NCBI GenBank assembly: GCA_947179485.1
Contig: OX359249.1
Span: 53,021,402-53,085,401, forward strand
Reading direction: 5' to 3'
Length of the DNA: 64,000 bases
Origin: Allacma fusca
Lineage: Eukaryota; Arthropoda; Collembola; Symphypleona; Sminthuridae
Shown here: piece by piece, positions 11,555 to 23,385 of the stretch
Numbering within the stretch: position 1 is the stretch's first letter
Layout of the letters: each line of letters begins with the position of its first letter
Made by a program: the position numbers and the translations under genes
The notes under the pieces: generated by a model
What the model was told of the DNA's origin: nothing
Seen by the model: the letters and a program-made list of their open reading frames with translations, nothing else
Database searches by the model: none

Positions 11555-11904
11555 TGGCTTCCCAAATTCTAGAATATTTACAAGAGCGGGTGTGTACAAT
11601 AATTAATACAAGTACTGCTGATAGATTTAAGAAATGAGCTTGAATTTGAAAGGAAACCATGAAATGATTGCACAAACGAAAGTTAATTATTTTAAATGAA
11701 AAATAAGAACTCAGTTGGATTCAGTCAAATTGAATGTGGTTTGAGATCCAAAGAGTTGGTAAGAATCCAGATATCAACCACAGAGGCTTATTCAGCGGAT
11801 TACATTAATGTCAAACATAACAAATTTCCCGACTATATATCATCGTTATATATACTGCTCTGTATTTACAACAGTAGAGCGCATAATTATGTGCGGGTGG
11901 ACCA

Positions 11905-14288
11905 TTACGATGGATTTGAATAGTAGTACCTAACGGCAGATGCTGGTAAATGCCAATTAGCAGCATGTAGTTCTATTAATTGCATTAGAGTTTTCTGGAC
12001 ACATGGTGAAGATATCTCGATACCGGCCAAATGAGGTTTAATGCCAAGCAGAGCATCTCGCACAGCAGCAAGAATCTGCTTCATTTTGAGAGGAAACGTT
12101 CCTTCCATTTCCCTTCCAATTGATGTCATTATGGTAAACAGAGGGTCCATCTAGATGAACGAAGAAAACAAAAAATGCACCATACGAGAAGACTCATAAA
12201 TGTTTAAACGAAATGTCTCGAATCAAATAATATGCGGCATTAATGAAACAAATCCTTACTATATCAAAGGTGTGAAACAATGGTAATCGTAATGTCATTA
12301 AACAAGAATCACACAGAAGAGACAATGTGGCACTGTTCATCTCATCTATTGATTTCACCCCAGGCTTCTGCATTCGAATTATTTTTACCTACACATAAAT
12401 AAAAGAGCCAATGCAATAAATGTAAATCTATATGAGTATAGAAGCATCAAAATCTAGTACACCTAATTTCCTTACGGTGGAGGACAAAGATCTTGACCAT
12501 CAACTAACCTTTCCATATAGCGTTGATAAAAATTGCAAAAAAATGACCAGTTGCGTATTATTTTCGGCGTTGGCATTTAAGGTATCCTCATTTCGATTTT
12601 CCCCGGGATTTTGAAGAATCTCATAGTTCCTTATAGACTTTTTTTGTATTTGTTGGTAGGTAGCAAAACAGGTGTTTAGAACCGTTTCCATTACTGTCCT
12701 ATCCTTTTCGCGCTAATACAAAATAAAATAGCGTAATTTCAAAGAGTGAAATCATGGAGTATAAGATAAGTACAAACTAATCGGGCATTTAATTGAACAA
12801 AATCATTAAGCGGACTATGGTAAGCTGGGCACGAATTAAAAGCTAAACCAATTCTAGCTATTAAAAAATAAAAATAAATGAAGGCTGGTTTTTCAATTTT
12901 TAAAGAAGCCCACCTGAATAAAATAGAGGAAGATGTTTACTGCTGAAATGATCAACTGACTGGGATTTTCAAAAGTTTTTCCTTCTTTAGGGCTGATTTG
13001 TCGTACTGTCGAGTCTTCCTTCTCGGTAGTTTCCTCTTTGATTATTGCATTATTATTGCCGGAAAGCAATGTATTGAAAAGGGATCCAACCATATTGATT
13101 CTATGCCTTGCTGGAACCCTGTCCGCTCCAATCACAGCAGATGTAACAGATTCTTGAATCCCCTTCGGCCATTTCGTAATATCAAAATCCGAAGCAACTG
13201 AGATACTGGCAATTGAACTCGGAGATGACGCGAGATGGTACGAATTTGTTGTCGATCTTGGCGTGTAACTCTTGGATCTTTTTATCATAGAAGTTGTTCT
13301 GGCCGTATCCATTTTTGTGGAACTGTTGAAAGCATTCGGTAGTCCAAAAAACGTGTAGCTTTTCTGAAGCTGCGGAGGTGCATTATATTTAACTGAGGCT
13401 CCGGGATTTTGAGCACCTTCCTGAATTTCGGGATTCAGTGCAGGAAATGTTTCATCACATTTCTTTGGCAAGTCACTAAAGGCGTTCTTAGACGCTTGAC
13501 CTGAGATCAGTAAAACTTATTGGACACGTTTTGTATAGATGGTACAAAGATACATCATCAATATCAATGATGGAATTTTACAGTATAATTGCTAAAACTA
13601 AAATCGTACCATTAATTCGTAAGTTCTCCAAGTTCTGCCCCGTCATATCAATGTCTCGTTGCATGTTCAACAGCCGATTTTCAGCAGTGCCACCTTGTAA
13701 CGGCACGTCGTTATTTTGAAGGGGTGTTCCCCCCGAGTCTTCACAATCGAACCGAACGGTTTTACTGCTCCGTTGTACACGGTTTGGTATGTTCCCACTA
13801 GATTTGGATTGCTGCAAACGGAAATACTGACTCTCATCACTCTCGACCAGCGTTACAGGGGTTGTCTCCGACAAAGAGTTCTTATTCCTTCTTTTAACAA
13901 TTTGTACTGGTGGTTGCGGCTGTTGCTGAGGAATCAATTGTTGCTGTTGTTGTGCCCAAAGCTGGTAAAAATTGTTGACATTTCCCGAGGATTTCGACTG
14001 TTGAAGTGGATAGCAACCAGAAGTAGCTAAGATTGGGTTTTGATAATAGTCCGTGCTAGAATTCGAGTAGAAAGCAATTGACTGGGACCTTGAGTACGCC
14101 AGCGGGTTTCCTCGTGGGGAGTACTGAAACTCTTTGGCGTACACGTTGAACGGTCGGCTTGAACTGCGTAAAGATGTGGGTTGTGCGTGGTTGGAATTGC
14201 TCCCTCCCGGCATTCCGCCAAAATCCTGATTGTTGTCCAGTCCATTTCCACGCCCTTTCCTCACACCTTCAACATTTACAAATTCCAA
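11905..14288 (-). CDS. MIF4G-domain protein, CTIF/MIF4GD-like
   Basis: Minus-strand exons with consistent GT/AG sites and phases are 14288-13610 (5' limit uncertain), 13500-12914, 12712-12509, 12367-12260 and 12150-11905 (stop TAA 11907-11905), at least 607 codons. The N-terminal half is Ser/Gln/Asn-rich and probably disordered, with a poly-Gln tract (WAQQQQQLIPQQQPQ) and a repeated QQSKSSGN motif. The C-terminal part (from about exon 2) has helical MIF4G features: FLQFLSTLYGK, then a helix pair, and finally LMQLIELHAANW...YYYSNPS. The last motif matches the C-terminal signature of the small MIF4G proteins (LxxxIExxAxxW...YYYS). MIF4G domains scaffold translation-initiation or cap-binding complexes, and CTIF is about this length. 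Orthology is inferred; PAIP1 is an alternative. The true start exon lies upstream of 14288, because the first exon is closed by a stop just before and has no convincing ATG. Confidence 0.75.
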
Positions 14289-14894
14289 TTAGTGGGTTCA
14301 TGCATAGCTAGAATACCGAAAGTATATATTTTTTAAGTTTAGAATATATTCTGGAAAATCCAGTTGCCTTAGTATTGTTGGTATTTGGTGGCACTGACAC
14401 TGGAAACATTAAATGCTAAAAAGTACTGTTAGATTTATTGGAAAAAATGAAAAGTTACTTATACTAACAAGCAGATAAAATGCTTGTGGTTGACAAGAAG
14501 TGTTAAAAATAAAACAGAATGCTACACAAGCCAGGACACCAATAATTACGCTAGAGTAAGTATTTTCAATAACAACATTAACAACCAGGCGTCGTTCTTT
14601 TCTTACGACCTGAAGAAAGGGTGGGGAGGCTTTGGGGGAAAATGACGATGACTACAGAGGGGAGCGGATGGGTGTATGAGGATTATGACGAAATAACATT
14701 CTAAATAACTACAAGTACAAATCCTCGTGTTATACGCTGGCATTGGGTGGGTTGGACATCTTAAATGATTTTTTAAAGTAGGGGAGGGTGTGTACCATTT
14801 ACCAAAACTTTGATGACGTAATAAACGAGCTACGCCTCACTACATTTTTAGAACCTGAAGCCACAAACAAAGTTTACTAGTCCGAGAGAACGAC
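14289..14894. other. Upstream of the MIF4G gene; no exon recognised
   Basis: This stretch should hold the intron or 5' end of the minus-strand gene. I see no open frame with splice signals in phase. A G-rich patch at about 14620-14660 is present. Confidence 0.35.
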
Positions 14895-16183
14895 TAGTGT
14901 TTCTGTTCGGTATCGGGAATTCCCGAGGTTCCGGTTCGGTTTCGGTTCCGGTACGGTTTCGAGTCAACGCTTTAAAGAACCGTTACATTTCGGTCCGGTT
15001 TCGGGTCATCGGTTTATGAAATGTCAAATTTCGATCCGGTTTCGGGCAAGGATGGGAGTTCGAAAAAATATGAATTTAAATTCGAATTAAAATATTCAAG
15101 GCGAAGAATTCCGATTTAAAATACCTATAGCAATACTGAAAAATATAAATTCTAATACGGATTTAAATATTCTCGAGTATTCTTTCATTATGAATTCCGA
15201 TTTGAATATTTATTTGAATACTGCTAGTGTACTGAAAATACAAAGAATTTAATTACGGAAAAAATTCAACCTTAGAAACATGATATCATCAATGTTTTGG
15301 GAAGCTAGTTTCCCCCGCAGGTCATTAAGTATCAATTTAAGTGTTGAAAAATACGTTCAACGGATACTCGAACTCCAAAATTACTAATTGTCTTTTGGCC
15401 CATTTGTAGTTACCCAAAAAAAATCTTTAGTTACCTAAAAATATCTTTAGTTACCCAAAAAAATCTTTATTATCAACGATTTACATTACTTGAGTAATTA
15501 AATTGTAGGACAAACAATAGTTTTGAGCACAACCGTTAAAAGCCTCTGACAAGTGCTAATAATTCGCCTTTATTTTAGTTGTAAGTAAAAATTGCGACAA
15601 TTTTAAATTTATATTTATGTATGTACACTGAAAAATGAGAATATGCCCTTGAAAACAATACTTTATTTTAATCGGAATTCAGTAAAAATGTTTCGAATAC
15701 CAATTCCGATTCCAAAAAAGTTTTTGAATGTAATTTTGAATTAAAATACTTCCTGGGAATTATTTGGGATTCCAATATGAATTAAAATCCTCAAATTTTC
15801 GAATATAATTCCGATTCCGATTCCCATCCTTGGTTTCGGGTACAAAAATCAAAACCGAAAATTTTCTCGAAGGGTTTGTTAAAGCTGCCGTTTTGGATGA
15901 AAACGCGAAACTTGCATTTGGCCAGCATTTGTCAACTATCATTTGAAAAGGCGACACAATTTTGACTTCCGTAAAAATGAATCATATACATTTTCTGTCG
16001 GTTCGGAAAGGAACCGGAACCGGTTCGGGAACCGCTTTTATTTTCCGGATCGGTTCCGGGAAGCCAAAAATGTCCCGGACTCGATAATATCGGTTCCGGT
16101 TTCGGGAACAGAATTGGGATTTTTTTCGGTTCGGGAAAACGAGTCGGGTCGAGTCCATGTTTTGGTACCGTTCAGAAACACTA
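14895..16183. mobile_element. Non-autonomous hAT-type element with GGTTCCGG arrays
   Basis: The inverted repeat TAGTGTTTCTG (14895-14905; reversed at 16173-16183) is perfect and is flanked by AGAACGAC at 14887-14894 and 16184-16191, an exact 8-bp target duplication. Both subterminal regions (about 14920-15060 and 15990-16165) are built of GGTTCCGGTTCGG/CGGGAACC words. The 900-bp middle is AT-rich and repeats GAATTCCGATTT/AAATTCGAAT-like words. The open frames here, which read as Arg/Asn/Phe-rich, are by-products of the array. No transposase is present. Its TIR differs from that of the element at 17962 by two bases. Confidence 0.9.
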
Positions 16184-16419
16184 AGAACGACCTGCATGAC
16201 TTACTTGGTGGTCGATAGATTTCACGACATGGTTTGCTTCGTGAAACGCCGGAAGACTTCCTTTTACGTTCATCTGCCAAATTATATTAACTCATAAATA
16301 TATTCCATTGGAATATTAACACTGAATTGGCAATAAACAACGACAACAGCAAATTATAAATAAATGTATAAATTTATAAATAATAAATATGTATAATTTA
16401 TAAAGCACAATTATATTTC

Positions 16420-17003
16420 AGGGTCCCCACAAACAATATCGAATACTACTTTTCCCCTTTATAACAAAATTGATGAAGTTTCCAGACAAGACTACCTAAA
16501 ATATGCTGGGAAAAATATTCAAACAATCCCGTTTCTATACTGTGGCCACTGTCACATCTCAAGTATTTGAAGTCCGATCTGCATGAAAATTGGTCTGTAG
16601 TCTGCATATGATTTCATCGAGGGTATTTTTCACCGTAGCCAGAAATTCCGAAAATTCGAGTTTTTAGGATTTTCGGCGTATGGTATTGTTTACCAGTGTA
16701 CATGATGATAAACGATCAATCTGTAGTTATCTGTAAAAAAAACTTTTCTGATTACGGTGAAAAACGCCCTCGATGAAATCATATATGTAGACTACAGACC
16801 AATTTTCATGCAGACCGGACTTCAAATACTTGAGATGTGACAGTGGCCCACTTCACAGGTTCCCATAACAAGGGGTACTGATATAGGAATTGTTTGAATA
16901 TTTTTCCCAGCATATTTTAGGTCGTCTTGTCTGGAAACTTCATCAATTTTGTTATAATTCCGTCATGAGGTATGTCGTATTCGATACTGTTTATAGGGAC
17001 CCT
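16420..17003. mobile_element. Foldback element with inverted repeats of about 230 bp
   Basis: The left arm from AGGGTCCC (16420) through about 16645 is repeated inverted from about 16755 to 17003, including AACAAAATTGATGAAGTTTC, ACCAATTTTCATGCAGA and GATGAAATCATA. The ends pair as AGGGTCCCnAnAAACAnTATCGAATAC. The right arm carries a short extra segment near 16855. The loop (about 16645-16755) has no gene. Superfamily and target duplication are not clear. The two arms have diverged by several percent. Confidence 0.8.
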
Positions 17004-17338
17004 TCAGTGTTTACATGCAGTGTTTTTGATACCCCTCTGGATCCTCAAAGCACCAACATTTGTAGAATACTTACATGGATTGCTTTTAATTATCCACTGA
17101 CTAAGATATGTCACCTCCATGTTTCATAAGCATTTTTTTGAATTACTACTGCAAACTGTGAACGAAAAAACACTGTAACTGAACGTATAAATGGTTCATT
17201 GTGACTTGTGACACCAAGTTCCTCATCACAGTATTGCATCTTTAATGAGGACATAGCTCATATCTTTCACCATATCGCAGTAGGCATTCCAGATGTACTG
17301 GTTTGAGATACCCATCCCTGATAAGTTTGTAATGAGAA

Positions 17339-17700
17339 CCTATAAAGCATTCAACTCAGTGTCAAGACTTATACTACTTGAGAAAATCAAACGGAATTTC
17401 AAATTACTCTGACTTGAATGGAGTCCCTCTGGGGTCCATCCTAGGACCGTTCTTGTTCGTTATTTTCCTGAGTGACATTGATAGTCTTCTGTCTATTGAC
17501 TACATTGCGTATGCAGATGATTTTGTCTTGTTTATCTCAGATATATGTTTGACTAGTATGTTTGAAAAAATGTAACTGTGGCTTGACAAGCTCTAAATGT
17601 GGATGCAGAGTAACTCTCTAGTCATAAGTACTGCAAATTTTATAACGATATACCATCCTCTAAATAAACTTTGCATTGTGCAAAAAAAATGTGATGTAAA
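17339..17700 (+). pseudogene. LINE reverse transcriptase fragment (CR1/jockey-like)
   Basis: Traces of the palm domain are readable: KAFNSVSRLILLEKI (motif A), GVPLGSILGPFLFVIFLSDI and IAYADDFVLF (intact YADD active site), then LWLDKL and SNSLVIST. The pattern GVPQGSxLGPxLFxxxxxD is typical of CR1/jockey-type LINEs. The open part is 17378-17575; flanking pieces are in other frames. The order of motifs and several words match the copy at 43598-44133, so both come from one LINE family. Confidence 0.75.
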
Positions 17701-17961
17701 GCTGTGTATCCTTATGTAATAATTTACCTCTTTAAAATTGTAATTTGACCCGGTACCCCATATAACTGTATTGTTTACTTTACTTACGAACTAGTTCATT
17801 GAATGAATTGTTGCATGCATGCGGTGGACTATCCGGGTGATTCCAAAATACAATTGTTTTCAAAATCAGCTAAATCAAATGCTCACTGCTTTTGACATTC
17901 CCTGAACACAGCGAGATGTAAAAGGTCAATTTAACAGAAAATAGCGCCTGACTGTACCAAT

Positions 17962-18802
17962 TAGAGCTTCTGCCGGGGACAGGGACGTCCCGTCGGGACA
18001 CTGGACGGACCGGGACGGGACGTCCCAGGGGACAAAATAATTGTCCCCATGTCGTATTCGGGAAGGGACGGGGACAAAAAATTGTCCCCATTATATTCGG
18101 GACGGGACGGGGACAAAAAAATTGTCCCCGTTATATTCGGGACGGGGACAAAAAAAATTGTCCCTACTATATTCGGGACGGGGACAAAAACAATTGTCCC
18201 CATTATATTCGGGACGGGAGATGCTTTTTGGTCGTGTATATAACGGGACGGGACGAGCAAGCATAGCAGAACAAGGATAACGTTGTTCTGCTTAATGCTG
18301 TTTAATGCTGTTTAATGCTCATGAGTGAACTATTCTGTGAGCACTATTTCACCGAATGTAAGACATTCGATTTTAGGTTGTAGAGCATGAAGCTTGCTCA
18401 AAAAGTTAAGGAAGAATTTTGGGCTACGATTCTATAAATGTGTTTTTTATGTTTTTGGTACAAATAATTATATTTTCCTCATGTTCCGATTTTCGGTATG
18501 AGAATGTCGACAACTGAATGTCTGAAACGGTACAGGAATTTTGTTCACATGCCCCGATTTTCGGGACTGGGGACAACGTTTTTTACAAATTTTGGGGACG
18601 TGACGGGAACAAGCTTTTTGTCCCCATGTCCCGACTTTCGGGACGGGACCGGGGACAACGTTTTCATACATTTTTGGGGACGGGATGGGGACATGGTTTT
18701 TGTCACCGTGTCCCGATTGTCGGGACGGGACTGGGGACAAAGGTTTTGAAAAAATATCGGGACGGGGACGGGACAAGAATTTTGTCCCCAACAGAAGCTC
18801 TA
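17962..18802. mobile_element. Non-autonomous hAT-type element with GGGACGGGGACA arrays
   Basis: The inverted repeat TAGAGCTTCTG (17962-17972; reversed at 18792-18802) is perfect and continues as nnGGGGACA. It is flanked by GTACCAAT at 17954-17961 and 18803-18810, an exact 8-bp duplication. Left (17973-18260) and right (18555-18790) subterminal arrays consist of roughly 45-80-bp units containing GGGACGGGGACA. In the left array each unit pairs with a following TTGTCCCC, so each can form a GGGGACAA/TTGTCCCC hairpin. The 290-bp centre is AT-rich. Nothing is encoded; Gly/Asp/Thr/Lys-rich open frames here are array by-products. Confidence 0.92.
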
Positions 18803-18860
18803 GTACCAATCCATAAATGTCACGAATATCTCAATAATCCTCCTTTTACAACTAGTTAGC

Positions 18861-19330
18861 AGGGTTGACCAGACAAAACAGATGTTTAATTACGGATTAC
18901 AGATAACTCTCGTTTGAAACGATTTTGGGGATTACAATTTTTGGAGTGTGATTCCGTGATTATATTTAAAATGTATGGGGCGGTGAATACGGATAGAATA
19001 GATATATGGAATGTCTGATTACAGGACGACTGCAAAAGTACATTGGAGGATTTATGACTTCTTGAGATTTTCTTTACAACCATAATCTTTTCGCAATATC
19101 AGACTGCATCTCGAAATAATATGTTATAGTATGACTTTATAAGTCCTCTTAGGCGCATGACAGTACTTCTAATATCTAATTTGTATTTTGTTAGATTTCT
19201 CGGATTACATTTACTATTTTAAAGGGATTCCTGGGATTACAGATGAATACATTTTACATGGGATAACTGGAAATTTACAGACATTTTACATGGAAGTATC
19301 GGGATTACAGATTATATTTAATTAAAATGT
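18861..19330. repeat. GGGATTAC-rich repeat, probably a truncated element
   Basis: CAGGGTTGACCAGAC (18861) could be a hAT-like terminus. It is followed by dispersed GGATTACA words at about 18893, 18930, 19017, 19203, 19236 and 19302. No reverse-complement right end was found, so the element is probably incomplete. Confidence 0.45.
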
Positions 19331-20480
19331 ACTTCAATACCAAGAGATTGACTTCTAAACAATATACAAATGAAAAAGTAACCAACAGAATACCATTAGT
19401 GCTCAAACTCAGGCCATTGACCTAAGAACTATCTAATGACAACTTCACAAGGTAAGTACGACTTCACAAAGAAATAGCACCAAAATCAAATGATTTTCAA
19501 ATTATGCAACTTTCATCCATTAAATTCACTCCAAGGACCTCATTTACTAAGAATCAAGTAAAATCCAAACCAGAAACTTATCCCTATGAAAGACCATGGG
19601 TAACATGTAAGCACACGTTACAACTCCAAAATGTTAGTAGTGGAACTCGGTTCTAACAGTTTAACAAAGATTTCAACTGTCCATAAAAATGGATTGTTTA
19701 CACAATGACTTGGACGTTATATCCAAACACCGTTCATATTGGTCAAACCAAAAAATCATTGGCAGAACGCTTTAATGGTCATCGATTTGTTATTAGGCTT
19801 AAGAAACCTACACCAATTACATTTTAATGAAAGTAATCCCAAAGTAAAAAATGGAAAAATTTCAGCTTGTAAATTTGCATAATATATCAAGAGCGAAAGG
19901 GAATTATCAGGAATCCGACTGATTCATTAATATATTCTTATTCTAATAATTACTTCAAACTGGAATATCAAGTTTAGCTTCAGAAACCCCCATCATTCAT
20001 AAAAACCTCAAAACGATTTAGGCGACGGGTTTGACAATCACGGGGTTCTCTCAACCAATTAGGTTTCTAATGGCTTTTAAGATTTTAGTTTAAATTAGCA
20101 TAATAAGTTTTGCGGTGTTTTTAAAAGATCTGTGTAATATGTGATGGTAATTGTGATACCCCACGGCACGACACTACAAGTAAATGGTCCCATATTATGG
20201 ATTTCCCTGATAATATAAGGTCATTAATTCAATAATTTTAGTTTTTCTTTTAAAAGGATACATGTGTGTTGGATTCATCATTGTACTGATCGATTTTCTC
20301 AAATCAATTTTATTATTATTTTTTACTACAGATTGGGTTCCATTTATTTGAAATTCAGGTTCATGGTCATCTGACTCCAATTTTGTATCTATTTTTGTAT
20401 TACGAGGACTACACTACACAGCCAGCAATTGCTGGCTCAGCAAGACAAATGTAAACTGGGAAGGCAGAAAATAGTAGGAT
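19331..20480. other. Repeat-rich intergenic stretch with a PLE fragment
   Basis: Apart from the GIY-YIG fragment listed separately (19702-19827), I see only decayed AT-rich sequence. No intact gene is recognisable. Confidence 0.35.
19702..19827 (+). pseudogene. GIY-YIG endonuclease fragment of a Penelope-like element
   Basis: One short frame reads VHIGQTKKSLAERFNGHR followed by a lysine/proline stretch. This matches the core YIGQT-x-RSL-x-x-R-x-x-x-H motif of the GIY-YIG endonuclease carried at the C-terminus of Penelope-like retroelements (YVGxT...R...H). The frame closes at 19827, and no reverse transcriptase could be found upstream. It is distinct from the endonuclease remnant at 48.4 kb. 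Confidence 0.55.
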
Positions 20481-21092
20481 CAGTGATGGGCACCTCGCCT
20501 ATATATAGGCCCTATAAATAGGCGATAGTATAGGCGGGCTGGAAAATGCTAAAAAAATGTAGGCGAGGTTGACAAAAAAGGGTAGGCATTTTACAAATAC
20601 TAGGCTAGGGGATAGGAAGGCAAATATAAAACCAATTATCTAGGCAAGGAAAAGGAAGGGTGTCAAGTTTCGCCGATCATGTCAGAATATTATGTTGAAG
20701 GGTACCTATCGGTGTTTTTACAAGGCAATGAGAAAGACCATGCATGCATCAATGCATACCCTGACTAAACGTACGATTGGACTGCATTAAACGTTTTATT
20801 GGAATCTGGGTTTGGGGTTGTTGGCAAATACAGAATAAGGAACAATAGAAGTATTTTGTGCTCCCGTTGATAAATAAATAGAACTTATGTAGCACAAATC
20901 CACTGCACTTCAAAACTAGGCGAGGTGTTACCTGGGCGGTCAGAGAAAAATAGGCAAGGAAAAGGTAGGCGATGTATCTGCTTAGTTTTGGGCTGTAGGG
21001 AATGGCCATCCCTGTAGCCCAGTAGGTAGGGCTGTTTTTAAAATATTTTACAGGGAAGGCTGAAGGATAGGCGATCCACTTGCCCATCACTG
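20481..21092. mobile_element. Non-autonomous hAT-type element with TAGGCGAGG motif
   Basis: The 12-bp inverted repeat CAGTGATGGGCA (20481-20492; reversed at 21081-21092) is perfect and is flanked by AGTAGGAT at 20473-20480 and 21093-21100, an exact 8-bp duplication. Subterminal regions repeat TAGGC, GGCGAGG and AGGAAAAGG words (20500-20660 and 20920-21070). No transposase is present. The minus-strand open frame of 134 codons (20749-21153) crosses the right end of the element and so is not a gene. Confidence 0.9.
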
Positions 21093-21377
21093 AGTAGGAT
21101 GCAATAGCTGGCTGCGCAGTGCTGTGGCCTTGGATGTATCTAATAAAGCGCACGTAAATTTGAATCTCAAAACCGTATTACACCAAGGGGAAAATGTAGA
21201 CGAAGACGGCCCACTCTTTCAAATTAGAAGAGAGGATATTCGCTAGCTGTTAATGCCGACTTTGTATATTTACTGACTTGTAAATCGATTACGAATGGAC
21301 CCACTTATGAAATCCGTTTTTGTAAACCAGTGTTTGAGTTCTGAACTAACCTGACTCCTAATTAAAAATTTGACATT

Positions 21378-22376
21378 ACATTACATTACGTCAAGTTGAG
21401 AACCCGAAACACTTGTACCACCTATTCATGGTCAAGTAATCCAAAAATTACTTCGAGAAAGTATTACTTGAACTGAAAATTTCAAGTTCGAGCAAACTTG
21501 AAAGTTCTTCACAATCGATTTTATACCGTCCAATCCTGATAGACCATTAACTTTAAAGGGAATACAATTCCCTATTCGTATAAGTTTCGTCATAGGGCAA
21601 GACTAGACATTTAATTGTCTTGACATTTACTTACCCTCGCCTGATTTCGCGTATGGGCAGTTGTATGTTAATTCTTCTACAACAACGTCAAAACACAAAG
21701 TCACGGTCATAATCATAACCATTAATACTGATCAGTAAAGTCGACTCCTGGGAGATAATATGATACATTTCGAGGAAGTATTTCCAACTTGAATTGCTTT
21801 AAATAATAAAATTATTTTGCTGATCTCTGCACAAGTTACATTTGAGTTCAAGGTCTAGTTTCAAGTTGCGCTGCAGTGTTATACTACATTTGAATTTCAA
21901 GTTGCGCTTGAGTGTTATACTACATTCGAATTTCAAGTTGCGCTTTAGTTAAACTTGAGTTCAAACCCGAATTTCAAGTCACACTGAAATTCTGTATTGA
22001 ATTGATGTGAAACTTGAGCGAAACTTTAATTTTAACGAATTTAAAGTTGCATTTTAGTTGCTTGCTACACAGAAATTCTCGCTTGAATTTCATGTGAACA
22101 TCGATTTCGAACTGAAATTTCAAGTTGGACATGAGTTACACTTAAGTTCAATGTTGAGCGTAAGCTCGAGTTTCAAGTCGCACTGAAGTTTAAACAGGAA
22201 TTCCAAACTACAAATATGTTACACCTGAGTTCAAACTCGAAATTCAAATTGTACTTGTGGTTTAGGATACACTGAAGTTCAAAGAGTTTTAAGTGTGAAC
22301 TCAATTTTACAGGTTTAAACTGGACTGCTAAACGAACATTTAAGTTCAAGTTAGGTGTTAGATTGTCCACACTTAC
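21378..22376. repeat. AACTTGAA/TTCAAGTT-rich repeat region
   Basis: The words TTCAAGTT and AACTTGAA recur dozens of times. A roughly 42-bp unit containing TTGCGCTnnAGTGTTATACTACATTnGAATTTCAAG is present in about two tandem copies near 21868-21945. The same word set recurs at about 27000-27265 and 27970-28035. No inverted terminal repeat or target duplication could be fixed. It resembles the subterminal arrays of the hAT-type elements but is not proved to be one. Confidence 0.5.
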
Positions 22377-22499
22377 GTATGTAGATCAGTTTGAATTTTG
22401 AGAAAACTGTGTACAGTTGATTTTGCCTTTAAAAGTCATACAGAGTATTTTGATACTCAATTAGATCATTTTGCCTCTTCACCGACGAAATAGTACAAG
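22376..22499. repeat. Partial copy of the long-TIR element family
   Basis: GATCATTTTGCCTCTTCACC (22464-22483), followed by GACGA, matches the right end of the element at 32634-33516. The upstream GTATGTAGATCAGTTTG (22378-22394) matches its subterminal repeats. The left end is missing. Confidence 0.7.
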
Positions 22500-23385
22500 T
22501 ACAGTAATAATTATACTCGATGAAACAATATTCGGCATTATTATGTCCATTACAGCTTTTAGAGCGGAATGAATTTTCGAGTCATTTTGTTGAATTTATC
22601 GCTCAAATGTGAAAGGCAAGTTGCAATTAAATTGTTACAACTTTTTATAGTGCAAGTACTTGTATTTGTTATGAAAAATACAAGTAATTGCAGAGTATTT
22701 GTATTTTGCGAAACCTGTAATTGCGAATATTCATTTTGTTATTTCTATTTAATTGGGCAGAAATTGAACTTGCACCGAAGATTGCAGTTGCCTGGTGTAA
22801 AGTAACCATAATTGAACCGAACTACCCAGTTCAATTAGTAGTTGTTGTTAACTTGCAATTGACAAGAAACACTATTGCAAAGTATAAAATTGATGAAAAC
22901 TGGACAAAACGAATTCACTTGATTTACAGTGCACTCTCGCTACAAGAGACGCGCTTATACGGGATCTAAACATGTAGTCTCAACTCCCATTTACACAATG
23001 CTTAAGACTATCCACATAAGGGTTAATGTGCATTATGGAGAAAATTGTCCAGTCTCTGCGTACGCACTAAATGTTTTTGAGACGAAAAGAAGCTGCAAGT
23101 CCTTAATTGTAAGTCTATAATGTAATGTCATTTGGTTGTATATCCTGACGATATGGGCCTGACGAACCAATTAGACCAGACAATTCAAACTTTTTATTGG
23201 AACAGATTATGTAAAAAGTAAAAAAGCCTGTTGATTTTGAAGGATATCAGGCTATATGTTTGAACTCAGAAAATTAAATAAGGTCAGGTATAAACAAATT
23301 CAATTACATCTCTTATATATTCTTATATCTCTACTGAAACATGTTAAAAATTTGTCATATTTTCCCCCTAAAAATATACATTCTA
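22500..23385. other. Unassigned AT-rich DNA with a diverged MITE end
   Basis: At 22927 the sequence CAGTGCACTCTCGCTACAAG, preceded by TA, resembles the pogo-type MITE at 61865. Similarity (CTCCCATTTACACAATG at about 22983) extends to about 23000 and then fades, so this is a decayed copy. No gene is recognised in the rest. Confidence 0.5.

Noticed and set aside
15943..16280. Arg/Asn/Phe-rich open frames on both strands
   Set aside because: They translate the GGTTCCGG array of a hAT-type element and are open in several frames because of the repeat.
17961..18859. Open frames of 65-113 codons rich in Gly/Asp/Lys/Pro
   Set aside because: Products of the GGGACGGGGACA array on both strands; the element has no gene.
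20749..21153. 134-codon minus-strand frame
   Set aside because: It crosses the right terminus and target duplication of a hAT-type element, so it is not a conserved gene.
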